Positions 1 to 58,889 of a stretch of 64,000 nt of DNA are shown one piece after another. A program made the translations under genes and the position numbers. This DNA is from Notospermus geniculatus (lineage: Eukaryota > Nemertea > Pilidiophora > Heteronemertea > Lineidae). The notes beneath the pieces were generated by a model. It was given only the letters and a program-made list of their open reading frames with translations, was not told the origin of the DNA and did no database searches. Position 1 is the first letter of the stretch; the number at the start of each line of letters is the position of its first letter. Location of the stretch: contig NMRB01001506.1 in the NCBI GenBank assembly GCA_002633025.1, positions 1-64,000 on the forward strand, in the 5' to 3' direction.

Positions 1-713
1 GTCGTTACTTTTACAGAACAGGAGGCAACTCATCAAGTAGTTAGGAATAACCATTGGGAGATTCTACTGGAATTTTTATTTCCTCCAAAATAAAAAGCAA
101 GCCAGTTACTACCTTACGACGCCCTGCGTATCTATAATTATCCCCAACTAGCAGAGTATTGTTGGTAGAGTGTCTAGAGCTACTATTTACAGATTTTTCC
201 AAAAATATTATCATGAACTTTTAAGTTGGTTTTGAACTAGATTATGGGAATTTTTCTCAGGATAATTTGAAAATTTCGATGTAACCAGCACGTACATGTA
301 ACTTATGCATAACTTACATGTATGTTACATGACATTTCACACAGTATTACTAATACATGCGTATAATTCGCATCAGTCACGAGCGTCTTTGGCGGTGATT
401 TACGGCGCCACCAAGAGGCGAGTTAGGCGTAACTGACGCGAAGCCATAGGGATGTCACTTGTCATCTGTACTGTAAGTTATTTCCATATTTTATCATCCG
501 TGGTGTCGTATATTTATAGAAAATCTACTTCCGGTTGTAATTCGATATTAATTCACAAGACTCGTTCATTCTGCATTACCAAGAAATCTTAGATACATCC
601 ATACAAAACAAGAAATGTAAAAACCACAGACAGAAATTCATTCCCCAACAAGATGGTCCGTATGGCATTGTTTAAAGTGCCACTATATGCATGAGGTATG
701 CCTCACTGAAATA

Positions 714-1256
714 GTGAGGTTTCGCTATCCCGATTCCGAGATCGAGAACGGGAATCAGGTCAATTTTTGTGTATGACGTCATCATTGCTTGGGTAGTGTT
801 TTCCCGTTCTCGATCAGATCTCCGGCGTTCAGCGCTTGGTTCTCGGTGGGGTTTCCGAGATCGAGAGACGCCCACTTCACAGCAAAAATGGCCAATGTTT
901 GGGACACCATTCAGGTACTAGGCCTACTTTTCGTTTGGATACGTGTAAACAAAGTGTATGGCTCGTGGTGATCATTTGATTTGGGGTAGGGTGTAAATTT
1001 TTGCAGTTGATTGGCATGATTGGGAACAACGTTTCCAAGCCAGGCAAATGCACTCAATATGCTCAACAAGGGCAGCGTCACGTCACTGTTGGCGAGGCCA
1101 GCGCCATGCGTTCTACTGTACGTCGACGACGTCACTGACGTCATATATCTCGGTTCGGGATTGCGAAAACGAACTTTCCTTTTTCCGAGAACGGGTACGA
1201 GATCGGGTATCGTTCTCGGCGGACCGGATCTCGGAACGGGATAGCGAAAGCTCTCT
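714..1256. mobile_element. MITE with long imperfect terminal inverted repeats
   Basis: The left end, GTGAGGTTTCGCTATCCCG, is mirrored by CGGGATAGCGAAAGCTCTC on the right, and both arms continue with ATTCCGAGATC / GATCTCGGAAC and runs of CGAGAACGGG. No open frame inside suggests a transposase, so this is a non-autonomous DNA element of about 540 bp. Confidence 0.7.
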
Positions 1257-1355
1257 AATGTCCGGATAACACTACAACCTATAAACGAGGTTGCCTTAAG
1301 GTCAAAGGTTACGTCGGCCCCTACGAGATAGGAAACCTAATGCATACAGTGGTGC

Positions 1356-1361
1356 TTTAAT
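1356..1361 (-). promoter_or_regulatory. Candidate poly(A) signal for AGAP
   Basis: ATTAAA on the minus strand, about 680 nt past the AGAP stop. I found no AATAAA on this strand between it and the stop; the next AATAAA is at 75-80, beyond a MITE. Weak evidence from one hexamer. Confidence 0.2.
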
Positions 1362-2043
1362 AGTCATCCACCCTAACATGAACCGATTCATCTCTACTTG
1401 ACTTCAAGAAACTGTACAGACGTGCCGGTCATGTTAGCATGAAGTTCAATGTTAACTGCACAGAAGTTTCACCTCTTTAGGACAGAAGAGAGAACCACGA
1501 CTTATCTTTCCGAGAAAATCTTGAACAAGTCTCGAACAGACCAATGAGGAGCAAGCAGAACTGCTGCTACTGGGAGCGGTTGTACTGTTTTTTCGACATC
1601 TCGTTCATGTTGCATGGCGTCAAGAACATCGTGACGCACAAGTCTGCCCTGTTTTTACGTCTTTGGTATGACAGCACACAGAGCCGCTTTGGCGTGATAA
1701 AAAGATATGCGGGTTCCTTACTATTGTTTTTCACATAAAAGAGCTTATGCAGTGGCTCATTGTGACATCACTTTAGACCGGTGGTCCACCATGCTGACGT
1801 CGACGACAAAGTATGCCACGTGGAGACCACGTCATGGTTCACGTCACGAACACTCCACTTCTGCCGACAACAAAGTGAACCACGTGGTCAACGGCGTCAA
1901 TTTGACCATCAAGATGGCAGATTTTTCTGTGATGACGTCATCTGCACAAGCTGTATATGGTTGATGGATTTGTAAGTTGATTCCATTCTGTCCTGAAGAA
2001 CTGAGACTTCCCGCCAATAAAATGTCAACAATATGGAAGGATC

Positions 2044-46945
<44,902 letters not shown>

Positions 46946-47008
46946 GGAGGCCAGTTTTGCAGTGGAACGTATCCAAGTATCACAGAATAGTTGAATGGCT
47001 TAGCACCA

Positions 47009-47015
47009 TTTTATA
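47009..47015 (-). promoter_or_regulatory. TATA-like box upstream of alternative exon 1
   Basis: TATAAAA on the minus strand, 64 nt upstream of the ATG at 46945. If used, transcription would begin near 46980 and leave a 5' leader of about 35-40 nt. Such words are common by chance in AT-rich DNA; the support is its position before an exon with an upstream in-frame stop. Confidence 0.3.
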
Positions 47016-48326
47016 CACTTTATTTCATTGAAGGTCATTAAATGACCTTGAAAGGTCATGGAAGGTGAAGGGCAGTTGTTCATGTCCAATTCATGCTGAA
47101 GGTGTCAAATCAGAAAATCTACCAAGATGTTAATCCTATAGTGTTGTGTGAAATCCCTGATGGAATCAAATTGTCATTTTTGTACTTTAGTAATTCAGAA
47201 TGCCCTGTAATGATGAAATAGTTAAGATTCCTGATTCATGTAAATCATTGCGACAACAAATGAAATACTTCTATAGAGGCTTTGCATATGACGTCACAAG
47301 CCGCCATGCTGGAGTAGACATGCTGCAGAGGCACAGCGAAATGAGCCGTGCATGCCCCAATGACGTTACGGCGAACACACTTGACACAAGTCACGTCACA
47401 GTCGGCTCACACCTCTGTGCCCTGTGTACTCCAGAATGACAAACAGGATGACGTCATTGCAAAGCCTTCCGAATTCAGCACACGAAAACACTCCAATGGA
47501 AAGCCACCCTAATGCAGAATCCTTGTCGTTTCGAAAACCACTTTGCCTTTGCAGGAGTAAAAAGAACCAGACACCATGAAGCGCAGACACCGTGGATGGC
47601 CTTCAGTAGCAATCCTGATTTACCAAAACACACACGACATGCACGAGCTTGAACCAAAATATTGAATAAGATCGGGAACACGACAGTGACTAGGAACCAA
47701 TCGACTGCACCTCAGACCAGACAAATAATCAACTGACATGCGATACTAACACAGTACCCAACGTATCAATCAAACAGAGACAGCTCATTGACGGAAGCCA
47801 TCCGTCACGCTATGCATCGATCGTTGCCTTCAAACTCCGCAATCGAATTCACAAAATTGACCAATGAGATTACAAGTAATTGACATTGCCAAGCAACTTC
47901 CATCATGTCAATTTACGGAAGTGAACCTGACTGACCTTGGTAACCTGTCAGTCTGCAAACCAAATCAGGAAATTAGTTCAGAATTCGTGATGATTCTGGT
48001 ACGCCAGGCCACTTTGGAAAATTCTGACACCCACAAAATCCAGGTGCCATCGGTTGCAGCAACTTTGGCATTTTCGAGTAGGGCTCCCCTCATCCGAAGG
48101 TAAAAGGAAGTAATATCATTGGAGGGTGCATGGGGCAACTGCAGGCTGTTACAGGGGTGGGGGGATGATGGCAAATGCCCCCTCTTTTTGAAGAGAACTT
48201 GGTACTTTGGAGGAACTTCTGGGAATTGTTCTCAATAGAGATGACTGTTCACATTTTGGTCAGCAAGTTTTGCCCACTGTTGTTCTTGCTCCACCCTCTG
48301 TATGTGTATGCGTGTTGGGGGGGGGG

Positions 48327-48570
48327 CAGGGTTTCCGCCAGAGGGCAAAACACGCCTAAAATGGCACCAAACATCGTTTAAAACCTTTTAAAAATAAAAA
48401 AAAAATTTGTTCAAAAAATTTTTTTCCCAAAAAATTTTTTCAAAAAAAAAATTCAAAAAAAAATATTTTTCAACAAAAAGTTTTCCCCAAAAAAATATTT
48501 TCAAAAAATCTTTTTTTTCACAAATTTTTTTGGGTCCGTACCCTCATTTTATTTTCTGGCGGAAACCCTG
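48327..48570 (+). mobile_element. CAGGGTTTCCGCCAG element, copy 5 (244 bp, internally deleted), TSD GGGGG
   Basis: Perfect termini, but the left arm with the GGGTACGGATCCGTACCC palindrome is missing and the AT core begins soon after the terminus. GGGGG on both sides fits a 5-bp duplication, but it lies in a G-run, so this is the weakest of the set. Confidence 0.8.
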
Positions 48571-51361
48571 GGGGGGAGGGGTAAATCCCCCCACCCTACA
48601 TTTTACAGAGATATGCTTACTTCATGTACCAGGGAGGAACTTCTCAGAATTTTTCTAAACGCAGATGGACTGTCCAACTTATGGTCAGCAAGTTTTTTCC
48701 CACTAGAGTTCTTGCCCCACCCCCCGTGGTGGTGATCTTTCAGGCCCTGTTTTGGTCTATTCGGTTAATTCAGTTGATCATGCTTCCCGGATCTTGTAGA
48801 GAGGAGACATACTTTGACAAGTGGAGGGATGTCGATCCCGAGTGGGAGCTGCAGACAGGATTATCAGAAACATCAAATGCTATCGGAGACGTGCTTTCTT
48901 AATATCTGACCCCAATGTGCCAGCGAGAAATTTTCGATATGTCAAGCCTACTCATGCAAACAATATCAAAGAATCCAATATCTCTGTAAATTAGCCAAAA
49001 CAAGACCCCAGCATCAGCAACCGCTGAAATACACCCACTCACTGCCAACATAACAGGATTTTCTAAATTCCATGGTGTAGGATTTGACCACCAGCACATA
49101 CCATCAGTGCTTCATGCAAGAAATAGTTGGCATGCAGTTCAACTCAGCAATGCCCAGCAATGTTTAATCACTACCAATGCAGCCTGCATCATAAGCCATA
49201 GTTATACACCTGAACAAGAGGTCCGGGTTTCTTTTGGTCCAGACTCATAAGTGGAAATTTCATGGCGTAAAACCACCCTTGGATGAAATCGAAGACAAAC
49301 ACGTACATACCCATTCTGCACCCAGACAGTCCAACATGAGGCTTCTCATTTAATGAAAACAACCTTGCATTGCATTATTTCTAATTTTCCTAATACATCT
49401 GTATCCCCACAGTAGTGTTTTTGGCCAGGCCTAATTAGATGGGGAAACTCGTGCAAAATTGACCAATTATGCGATGAAATGGCGCCTAATTTGTAAATGT
49501 GCTACTGCAACCTGGTTTAACTGAGTGATCGATAGCCAAGAACTGACCCTACCTGAACAGATTTGAAATGTAGAACGCCATGCCAGGTGCATTGAACGTC
49601 CAAACTGTAAAAAATCGAGAACCATCCATGACAAAGGCAAGAACACCTCTCCTCGAGCCTTTGAGGAGCTCAACTGATTGAGCTTCTGCAGATTTCAAAC
49701 GTGAAGCACTAATAGGGCCCTCGTGGAAAGCAGTGGACATGGCCCAGGGTGAATATTCATCATGTGGCACTGTTACATGTATACTGTAGTTTTAAAGATT
49801 TGTATGATTTTGACAAGAAGAACTATTTTCAATGATGTGTAGGGAAATTTCAAGCTAAAGTTTATGGAACTTGATCTGAAATAATCACAGAGTGATCAGC
49901 ATTTAAGGAAACATGATGATTTCCCAAAGCACAAGGAAGCCCAATATCAGATGAATTGAAATTGCAACCAGAGAAAAGGAAAACCCCATAAGGTCAGCAA
50001 TCCACGGGAAGCCACAGAACAACCTTGGTAATATCACTGGTATTGCCAGTGGCAGCTAGTCAGCATTCATCTTGAGAATGGAACCTGTTTCAGCGGCATG
50101 CAATATCACTCATCAGAAGGATGCTGAGGAATGCAGCAACTGATGCTTCAACCAGTGAGTGAGTGAGTGTGGATCATGATTCATGCACTGAAGGTTTGGG
50201 AAACCACAGAGCATCATCAGGCAAGTTGTCTGTCAGCGTAACAGCAGCATGCTCGCCCTTCATCACCAGGGTTTCTCCAGAAATTGAAAGAAGGGGATAC
50301 ACCATCTTGCAAGGCACCACCGGCCCCCTCCGGTTTGGAATGAAATCCATGAAAATTTGTAATATTCTGGGACTCGAGAGCGTACATCACAAACCACTGC
50401 CAAATCTTCCCCTTGGCCAGATCACCTCTCTGAACTTCCAAAGTATGGCACCGGATTCACCCTGGCCCCTTCCACTTCCTGATACAAACCATCAATGCTG
50501 GCAGAACAATCGTTTCCATCAACGGTGAAATCGATCGTGACATGACGGCAACAATAACAATTATTTGTACCCTCCATCAGTAGTAATGCTGGGTGGGTGT
50601 CACTGAAACATGATTCAGACACTGCCCAATCGTAAACCTCACTGATAATAGTCCAAACAAATTCCTGATTGCAGATGACTGTACACATGCACGTTTTTTT
50701 CCTTCTATTCTCTGAACTGCTTTGGGTCCAGTTGGCAGTCGACCAATGCAGTCAGAACACTACATTCATGGTCAACACCCATTCAAGAAGGATTCCTTTT
50801 CTGTTAGAACTAGAACGCATTTATTCCAAAATTTCATTTGATTTCAACCTCTGTAATCAGGACAAATCATAATCATTTTTCAGCCTCAAGGCCTTCCATG
50901 ATAGTAAGGTTCATTAAGTTAGGCCTATCATTTGGACCATTTAGGCCCATTGAATAGCATTTCTTTAATTATAATGACATCCACAATATTTCCTACTGTG
51001 GTTACAAATAATTGAAGAGGAGCTATTAAAGGTGAACTCAATGAACGATGATGAATACCACACAACAACAGCTGATATTGAACGCAGGATTTTTTTGCCC
51101 AGTTTGATGGCGCCATACGGCAGCATTGGCATTACTATAACCATCTTCAGGCTAACAAGGGTGGTACGGTCTTGAATACATCGTCACAGCATGGAATCAA
51201 TGCAAGAGATCAGAACCACACTGAGTAAGAAAACGTGAAGGGAAATTCACATCCTTCACAACAACCTGTCAGCTTCAGGTATCGTATCAGTGGCAGAATT
51301 TTCAGTATCGGGAAACATATCAAAAAGAGGCTTTCCTCTGTCAAGTACATGTAAGTAGGAC

Positions 51362-51440
51362 AATTTTATAATGAACTGGTCCGCTAAAATTTTGCTGCCA
51401 TCTTTTGGCAATAAGTGCGGCTGACTGCTCCTGTCCTATT
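51362..51440. repeat. CAATAGGAG-family element, right half
   Basis: TTTTGCTGCCATCTTTTGGC then AATAAGTGCGGCTGACTGCT and CCTGTCC. Only the right arm is present. Confidence 0.55.
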
Positions 51441-51892
51441 GAGATTCTTTTTTAAATTCTTATTATGGACAACAATGCTGTGATGCACAGCCGTCAAAAA
51501 ATACCTCTTTTATGAAAACCACAATATTTCTAACGCCTGCATGTAATGTGTAAATTTATTCATAAGGCGTCAATTTGACTGAAGTCTTTTGTGCACAAAC
51601 AACTGAAACCTGGTTCACTGCATGCTCTGATTCTTCTGAACATCAGTCCAATCTATTCCTGGCCAGTTTACTCAACGCTGACTAAATGCCGAGGATGTCT
51701 GCATCCACAGGTTGTTGTGGCGCATGCTGAGTCAAAACAATCAATAGATGCCACTGCCACAGGTTGGCATATCGGGGAATTGGTCTGTAGCCAGCTGGAG
51801 CAGGTTCACGCTGTCATGTCTGATGAACAAATGCCTATTTTTTCATGACAATTTTCTAAATATTCTGAATTTTTCTCAAAATCCATTGATTT

Positions 51893-51990
51893 TTGTGGAA
51901 TGCACCGGTCCCCACTTGGATGGTGTCTTTTACTTGCCCTTGCAAAGTCACAGTACAAGGCACCACGGCTTACTGTCCCATGCGACAGAC
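51893..51990 (-). repeat. tRNA-derived SINE, 3' fragment
   Basis: On the minus strand GTCGCATGGGACAGTAAGCC and GTGGTGCCTTGTA match the body of the SINE copies at 54830 and 58690. The head is missing. Confidence 0.55.
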
Positions 51991-54829
51991 TAAGTAGTAT
52001 TATGTGCAGGAGACCAGGGAGGAAAAGACAGATAGAGAGGACAGATAGAAGTGCTTCATCCCAACACCAAGTCTCAAAATATCTTCCAACTCACCACTGA
52101 TTTTCTCTACACTCTCCATATAACAACTTGTAAACAAACTGAGGGCAAGTCGTGTCACATCAGTTAGTGACTGACTCAAAGTTCGATTTAAACCCATGAC
52201 AAGGAATTTAAAATCAAATTATAAGGGAGGTGACGATCAACTCAGTCCATTGTCCATTTATAAAGAATATTAATCCATATCCATAATCCATAATCCTTCA
52301 TCCAAAAGGGAGCAACCAACTGTGATGCAACAAACGAAGGGCCCAAAAATCTGCACAATCTGCACTCGGGTTGAACTCCACACATTAATTGCGACGATCA
52401 CAAAAGTCCCCTGTGGCCCTCGTCAAAGTGGTGAATCCAATCTCGCCATAGGAAATGAACATCAGTTGCTTGTCCACAGATGATTTATCCATGTCCACTC
52501 CGAGGCAGCGGAGGGCCAGAAGTACCTTGCTTAATTTCTCTATCCTGTTAACCAGCCAGCAGTATCATGCCGCAGGGAAGATCTTCCAGAATGGCCAGAA
52601 GGGATCACCTTTCTTCAACAACGTTAATCAGTAGATCCACTTTTGATAACACGAAACAACCCGCTGTAATCCTTCTCAAGCACGTTAGTAGAGGTGTAAC
52701 CAAATGTCGCGTGTCACAGAACGAAATTGCAAGACACGCTGAGCTAATTAACAGCCAGAACCACACTGTGCCCAAAGTCTCAACAACTGTGAAAAATTCC
52801 TTGCACGCTATTGATAACGTTGCCCTTTAAATCTAATTTGGTACGGTTCGTGTTAACAACAATATGCTGGAAATTCCATCCCCAAAAAGCTATCCTAATG
52901 AGGAATGAAGGGGTCTAAATTGAGTCCTTTAGGCGGCAGGTATTTTTAACATTCTGAAATTTTTCATGGTAGTTTAATGCATGAGAGAACCAAGAGAATG
53001 TACCTGCACCAACACACCACCTTTATACAACTGAATCTTTCAGATGATGATGCAACCTGGGCTAACTTCCTTCACTGGCAATGAATATTTCTGTAATGCC
53101 ATTAAATTTGAGCACTGATGGATTGTAGGTTATTACTGTAATCTGAGATTCCCAACTGCACCTGAGTCTCTTCCAAGGTTACTCCAACCGTGACACATGA
53201 ACTGACACCAGGTCTGACTGAGTGATGTCTGAGCAACCACCACACTATGCACCACAACAGCCTTGATCTCCTGATTCATGCTGGGCTACCCTGGAGTTAC
53301 CATGATACCAAGTGTTGAAGTCGCAAAGCTGATGGCAGTCGTAGTGAGGTAATCCTGCTAAGGCTTTTCATGAAACTTGTCAACGTTGCTTGGAAGCATA
53401 AACTCAGGTAACAGAGCCGCAGGCAAGGAAGACACAAAATGGATCTGGGATAGTCCACAACCTGATTCACAAGCAAATTTGTCTTGAATGAGAGAAACCT
53501 CAGTGGTATTCCATACGTACACCACAATTTATGGTGTCTTCTTGAATCCTGGCTTTGATGGTGATCAGCAACACCTCACAACAAGTGGCACTTGATCATG
53601 ACATTTGAGACAACTTCCTGCCTTTTGGTGAAGATTTCCAAGAATCAACCAACCGCAGACAAAAGAATGCTGGTCAATTGTCCAAAACGTTAACACTGAA
53701 TTGAATGCAGAGAAAAACAGGCTTCCCTCTTTGCCTCTGGGTAGAGACCTGTAGACTTGGGATCGGTGTATCATTGACACCCATTTGAAACAAGTTATGA
53801 CATGTATGACTACGACAAGGACAAAATGACACAAATCCCCAAAATAAATTTTTCAGACCTGTCAAATCTCCCAAGGGAGTCTCAAGCAATTGACCCCTCA
53901 ATCTCCAGCACTCCCGAGGGCATGATGGTTTCTCCCATCAGGATAATCCCCCATTGGTGTCTGCAGCGAGGAGTCATTTTGTGGAGTCGAGAGGGCCTGG
54001 ACCAATATAAAAGGGTTTTTCTGTCAGTATGGAAAATGGTAAACCTCCAGCATTGGACCCTAATCTTTAGCAAAGAAGGAACTGAAACTCCAGCATTGGC
54101 CCTAGGGACCCTTGAGAGCTCAAATTTTTCAGAGGTGGATGAGTTTCGGGGAAACCTCCATCATTCTGATCATGCAAGTTGCATTAATTAGCTGTAAATA
54201 TTCAGTACCGGTAGTAAAATTGTTCTGCACCACTGTGCCCGCCAAAGACCTTGATTGCTTCTGAATCGCCAGAATCTCGTTCATGCAAAAATGTTCCAAG
54301 TGGATAAAGATTTTTAGCTGACAAACATCATATATCATAAAAGAAATTTCGAAATCTCAACTTGCAGATTTCAACCTTATCAAGTCTCCTATTTATTTCC
54401 TTTCACGAGCATCAAAAGCTAAATTACCATAGATTTCGAAAAATCTCAGCTCCACCTACACAGTTTCCAGAGCCGTCACCATTAGACATGAACTAAAACC
54501 AGGGATAGAGAAGCCCACACAAATCCTCCTTATTCCATCTTTGCAGCTTGGATTGAATTGGAAGCTCATAGCGATCCAACATCGCAGCAGGATTAGCCGT
54601 CTCTCAAAGAGAACTGAAGAACACTGACAGGCAATCTACCTGCATCAGTAAAGGTCAAACATGTGAAAGGAGGAACCAATAGGTCTGCATCGAAGGACCA
54701 ATCACATCGAAGTTGAATGCTGCTGAGTTATCGCCACATGAATCAAACATGAACCTATTCTTGAATTGACTTGTATTTTTCCATCAGGGCTGAAGCCAAG
54801 CATTATTGGCCCTTGTACGTATGGAAGAG

Positions 54830-55045
54830 GCATCCCAAGCAACTCATGCTCATGTTCCTCACTTGGTTGGGGTCTTACTTGCCGTTGCAATCTTAAAGGT
54901 ACAAGACACAAAGCACCACAGCTTCGTCCCATGCGATGGATGTGAAAAGCATGGGATTATTAATCTCTAACCCAGGCTGGATTCAAATCGGGGACCTACT
55001 ACTTGCTGAACGGAAGTGATAACCACTCGGCTATCGTGGCTCATC
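54830..55045 (-). mobile_element. tRNA-derived SINE, full-length-like copy
   Basis: The minus strand begins GAGCCACGATAGCCGAGTGG (A-box TAGCCGAGTGG, as in Leu/Ser tRNAs), then GATTTGAATCC (decayed B-box) and a body with CGCATGGGACGAAGC and GTGAGGAACATGAGC. It matches 58690-58885 along its length. Confidence 0.65.
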
Positions 55046-55561
55046 TCATCTGCTCTCTTCCAATTCTTCTAGGAGGAATGTGAAAAATCAGAAAATGACC
55101 TGCCAATCTCAGAGCCACAGATCGGCACATCCACAAGAAAACCAAGATGAATATCCGGGTGGGAGATATGGCCAACTTCTACGAAGCAAGACGTCAAATC
55201 CTTATTTCCTGCAAGCAAACTGGCTGCTATACCCTAATTTCCGCTGATCCAACGAGCATCCATCCAGACGTCACAGACATACAGCCCCGTGACAAATTGC
55301 TTCAATCCCATTTTTCCTATCGTACCTATTCTTTGAGACACCAAGGGCACTGAGGGGGCCACTTAACCCTCTTCTGGTCAGAGCTATAACCGCAGACAAC
55401 TACAGGTACATCATTGTTGGCATGAGAGCCACTTCAGAAACAAGGGATTGCCAATCCTATCCTTTCAACAAAATATCTCAAAGAACTTCCGGCTCTCCTA
55501 AAATATATCCCTTCAATGGACCTCATATATTGCTTGCTGTTTCCTCAACAGCACAACTGAC

Positions 55562-55947
55562 CAGGGTTTCCACCAGAGGGTAAAATTGGTAAAATTACGT
55601 ACCCTAAATTTTTCCAGGGTACGGATCAGTACCCTCAAAAACGTTGGGTAACCATTTTTCCATGACATGCCGGACGAAACCAAACAACCGGCATGACCGG
55701 CGTGGGGATTTTATACTTCAAAATACGCCTAAAATAGCACCAAACATCGTTTTTAAAAATCAACACCTTTTAAAAATCAACAAAAAAAATTTCAAAAATT
55801 TTTTTTTTCAAAAATTTTTTTTTTCAAATTTTTTTCAAAATACGCCTAAAATAGCACCAAACATTGTTTGTAAAAATTTTTTTTGAAAAAAAAAAAATTC
55901 AAAAATTTTTTTGGTCGTACCCTCATTTTGTTCTGGCGGAAACCCTG
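55562..55947 (+). mobile_element. CAGGG-family element, copy 6 (386 bp), TSD CTGAC
   Basis: Termini CAGGGTTTCCACCAG and CTGGCGGAAACCCTG, flanked by CTGAC (55557-55561, 55948-55952). The segment CAAAATACGCCTAAAATAGC occurs twice, so part of the core is duplicated in tandem. Confidence 0.87.
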
Positions 55948-57474
55948 CTGACCAGGTCAAGTCTTGGAAAGGAATATCATAATGAATGCCTGACAATGTT
56001 GACTTTGATTCGACATCAGAAAGAAACAGCCAATCCCTCTTGATTTTCATTCCAAAAGATTCTACGTATACGTCTCTCTTTCTCCAGGACCGCACCACAA
56101 TCCTTTTGTCATTGTCAAGTTTAAATCACTGCTTTGTCCACTTCGTTAAGAGAACATCAAAGATGTCAAAGTGTCACTATTCACTGACCACTTCAAACAG
56201 GTCCAAAGGCAGGATAAGGTCACCAGAGATAGAAGTCAACAATCAAGATCAATCAGTTGTCCATCTTCATCCCTTACATTAGAAAAGGATGTCAAAAAAT
56301 AGGATAGTGACTGAGTGGAGTGATGATAGGAATGCAGGGAGAAGACTGGTTGGTGTTTCTGTGGAGACTCTGGTCACTTCTCTAACCTCAGTGCTGTGAA
56401 AGGATTCTTAGCATTCTCCATGTACGAGCTCCTTTAAGGCCTGATGTTCAAAACATCATCATACACTTGTGTGATGATGCCACCAAATCTGATGTGATTT
56501 TCCCAGAATTGCGTTGTTGACATTTTTCAATTCCCATTCAGAATTTCTCAGAAATTTTAAGGTGTACAATACCGGCCACCCCATCTCGAACGCCAGATGG
56601 CGAGCAGAAAATATGGCACACAACAGACAACATCAACTCTCGTCTAAGAAGTAGAACACAATGTAGATATTTTTTGTGGGCTCATGGAGTGATGAAACTT
56701 TTTGACAGGCATTTCAGGAGACATGGTGGCATATCATTTGATGCCACTAGAAATCTGTCCAAAGACAGGAACCCTATTCTTTGATGACATCAGCCCGGAG
56801 ATGTAGAACCTCCATGCTTTAATCAGATGAGAGAAGTGTTGGATTCAAACAGTTTGAAACGGTGCAAAATTTATGATGCTTATGAAGGGAGACAAACTGC
56901 AGTAAAAGACTACATAAGGCCAGCTGGCTATTAAAGATAACTGAATTTTCAAAATTGAGAGCAGCACACCACTGTCAATCCTACAAGACTACAGAACTAA
57001 ACACGTATTGATGTTATGTGTGCATGTGAAAGCAATACTGGCAACATTCAAATGAGCCTGTGTAACTGTTATACTAGACAAGTCTTATCGATCCCCCCAT
57101 CAATTATATTTTTCCATCGACGGACACGAGTTCCATTTATCTTTGATCAGTTTATTCCAAGAATAACTTGATTACGAATACGCACGTTATGAAGTCGAAA
57201 ACATTTGTTATCGGCGGTTCATGACAATACGATATATCTATCTCCAAATCGTAGACATGTAATCATGACATGGACGATGAATCATCAGCTGAATGCAGTC
57301 ACCTTACTTGTTTATTTCTGAAGTACTTTTGCTCACAGAGGGGCCGTCTCATAGTGCAGTACATTTCAATTGCAGCTTGTTGAAACTGACAAGGAAGGCA
57401 AACTTCTTGACAACACCAGAGAAGGGAGGAAGCAATTAACAAGCTAGTGGGTGGAATGATGCAGCACAGCCTGA

Positions 57475-57535
57475 AGCCAGCAGCACACCAGGCAATCTAC
57501 TCACCACCGACCTTTTCGGCAGCAAACTCCCTTAA
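57475..57535. repeat. GCCAGCAGCAC-family MITE, left end only
   Basis: GAAGCCAGCAGCACACCAGG followed by CAATCTACTCACC matches the left end of the 17915 and 27949 copies. Confidence 0.5.
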
Positions 57536-58689
57536 ATCAAGTCCTCCTCTTACAAAGCGAATCAGACATGACACACAGCCATCTGGAGAGACAATCCAAT
57601 GTCTTAAGTTACCCTCATATGATTTGAAGTCAATTTGGAACCCTCTTAATAAAGTTACCTGATATGCACTATGGTTGCTGATGGAGATAATTGAATTTAA
57701 TTGATTACCCTCCAAGGAGAAATAGCGAAGACTATACAACCTCTTGTATCTTGTATCTGTGTATAAGTACACACTGTGGCACCAATGGGGGAGGGATGTA
57801 CTGAGATTTGATACAGCAGACCAAACCACAAGAAGTTGTACAGGGTGGCACAAAAATGCACAATTCCATGCCCAGAGCCCAAACCTGCTCACAACAATGG
57901 GTGGAGAAGTCAGAAGAAAGAAGACACCAAGACATCCCGATTAGGTCCAGTATAGTTAGAGCTACAGACCCTGGAAAGCAAAGTCGAGGCTCTAGCCTAA
58001 TGCTGAATTTGCAGTTTGCAATAAAACTTATCAGCTTATAAAAAGACCTCTGACTTTGCTTCACAAAAATGGCTCTGGAGCTGGTACATATCTTTGTGTT
58101 ATTTTCTTCTAGAAAGATTCTCCCCTTCACACCAGTGTTTTGGGACCGAGGGTGGAAGTATTCCTTGAACATTTATTTGGGCGCCCCCTACAGTGCAATT
58201 GACACACTCCTACACAGAGCAACCTCACGTCATGGTCCATAAAGTTGAATGCTGCTGATCGAAGTGTACATGATGCATAAAAACTGAAGGACACACCTTA
58301 TTCTGGTGCGATGATGTCATCTTTTGTCCCTGAACACACCTGAACCACTAATCACCTTGACGTCATATCTAACAGCAATGGATGAGCCAACCTTTCAACG
58401 CTAACATAGATTTATAACTCATGGCAATATTCTATTCCCAAGCGTACTGTGGCATGTCATCATATAAATGATAAATGGCATGCTGCATGCTTTAATTCAA
58501 TAACATTTCCAACATATCGAATAATGGATTTTCCCCAGTACAGCCCGCAAGCAGATTGGGTTTTATTCTCAAAGATACATGTATGGGTTTCAGCATTTTT
58601 CTTCTGCTTCTCCTGGTTCTGTTTCTAAATATGGAGTCATTGGGTCCATATGCAAAAGATGGAAAGTCCTGATAGCCTAAATAGTAGTT

Positions 58690-58885
58690 ATCAATAACAC
58701 ATTCGTTCAGCAAGCAGCAGGTCCCGGGTTCGAATCCAGCCTGGCCCAATGGGATTAATCATCCCTGGCTCTTCATGTCCGTTGCATGGGACAGTAGCCG
58801 TGGTGCCTTATATCTTATACCTTTGCAAGGACAAGTTTAAGACTGCATCCAAGTGAGGAACATGAGTTGCTTGAGACCCTGCCAA
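58690..58885 (+). mobile_element. tRNA-derived SINE, second copy
   Basis: Perfect B-box GGTTCGAATCC inside CAGGTCCCGGGTTCGAATCC, then TTGCATGGGACAGTAGCCGT, GGTGCCTTATA and GTGAGGAACATGAGTTGCTT. The A-box is decayed. Confidence 0.65.
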
Positions 58886-58889
58886 AAAT

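Larger units (their letters stand above)
1..2043. other. 3' flank and probable 3' UTR of AGAP
   Basis: No gene recognised. 714-1256 is an inverted-repeat element, and CRE-like TGACGTCA words cluster around 1120-1145 inside it. Part of 1360-2043 is probably AGAP 3' UTR. 1-700 shows nothing I can name. Confidence 0.5.

Noticed and set aside
53802-54191. Plus-strand open frame of 129 codons starting MYDYDKDKMTQIPK
   Set aside because: Looks plausible at first, but there are no known motifs or flanking splice sites that I trust.
57497-58172. Two overlapping minus-strand frames of 131 and 146 codons
   Set aside because: No family match, no repeat-encoded protein motif, and they overlap each other in different frames.
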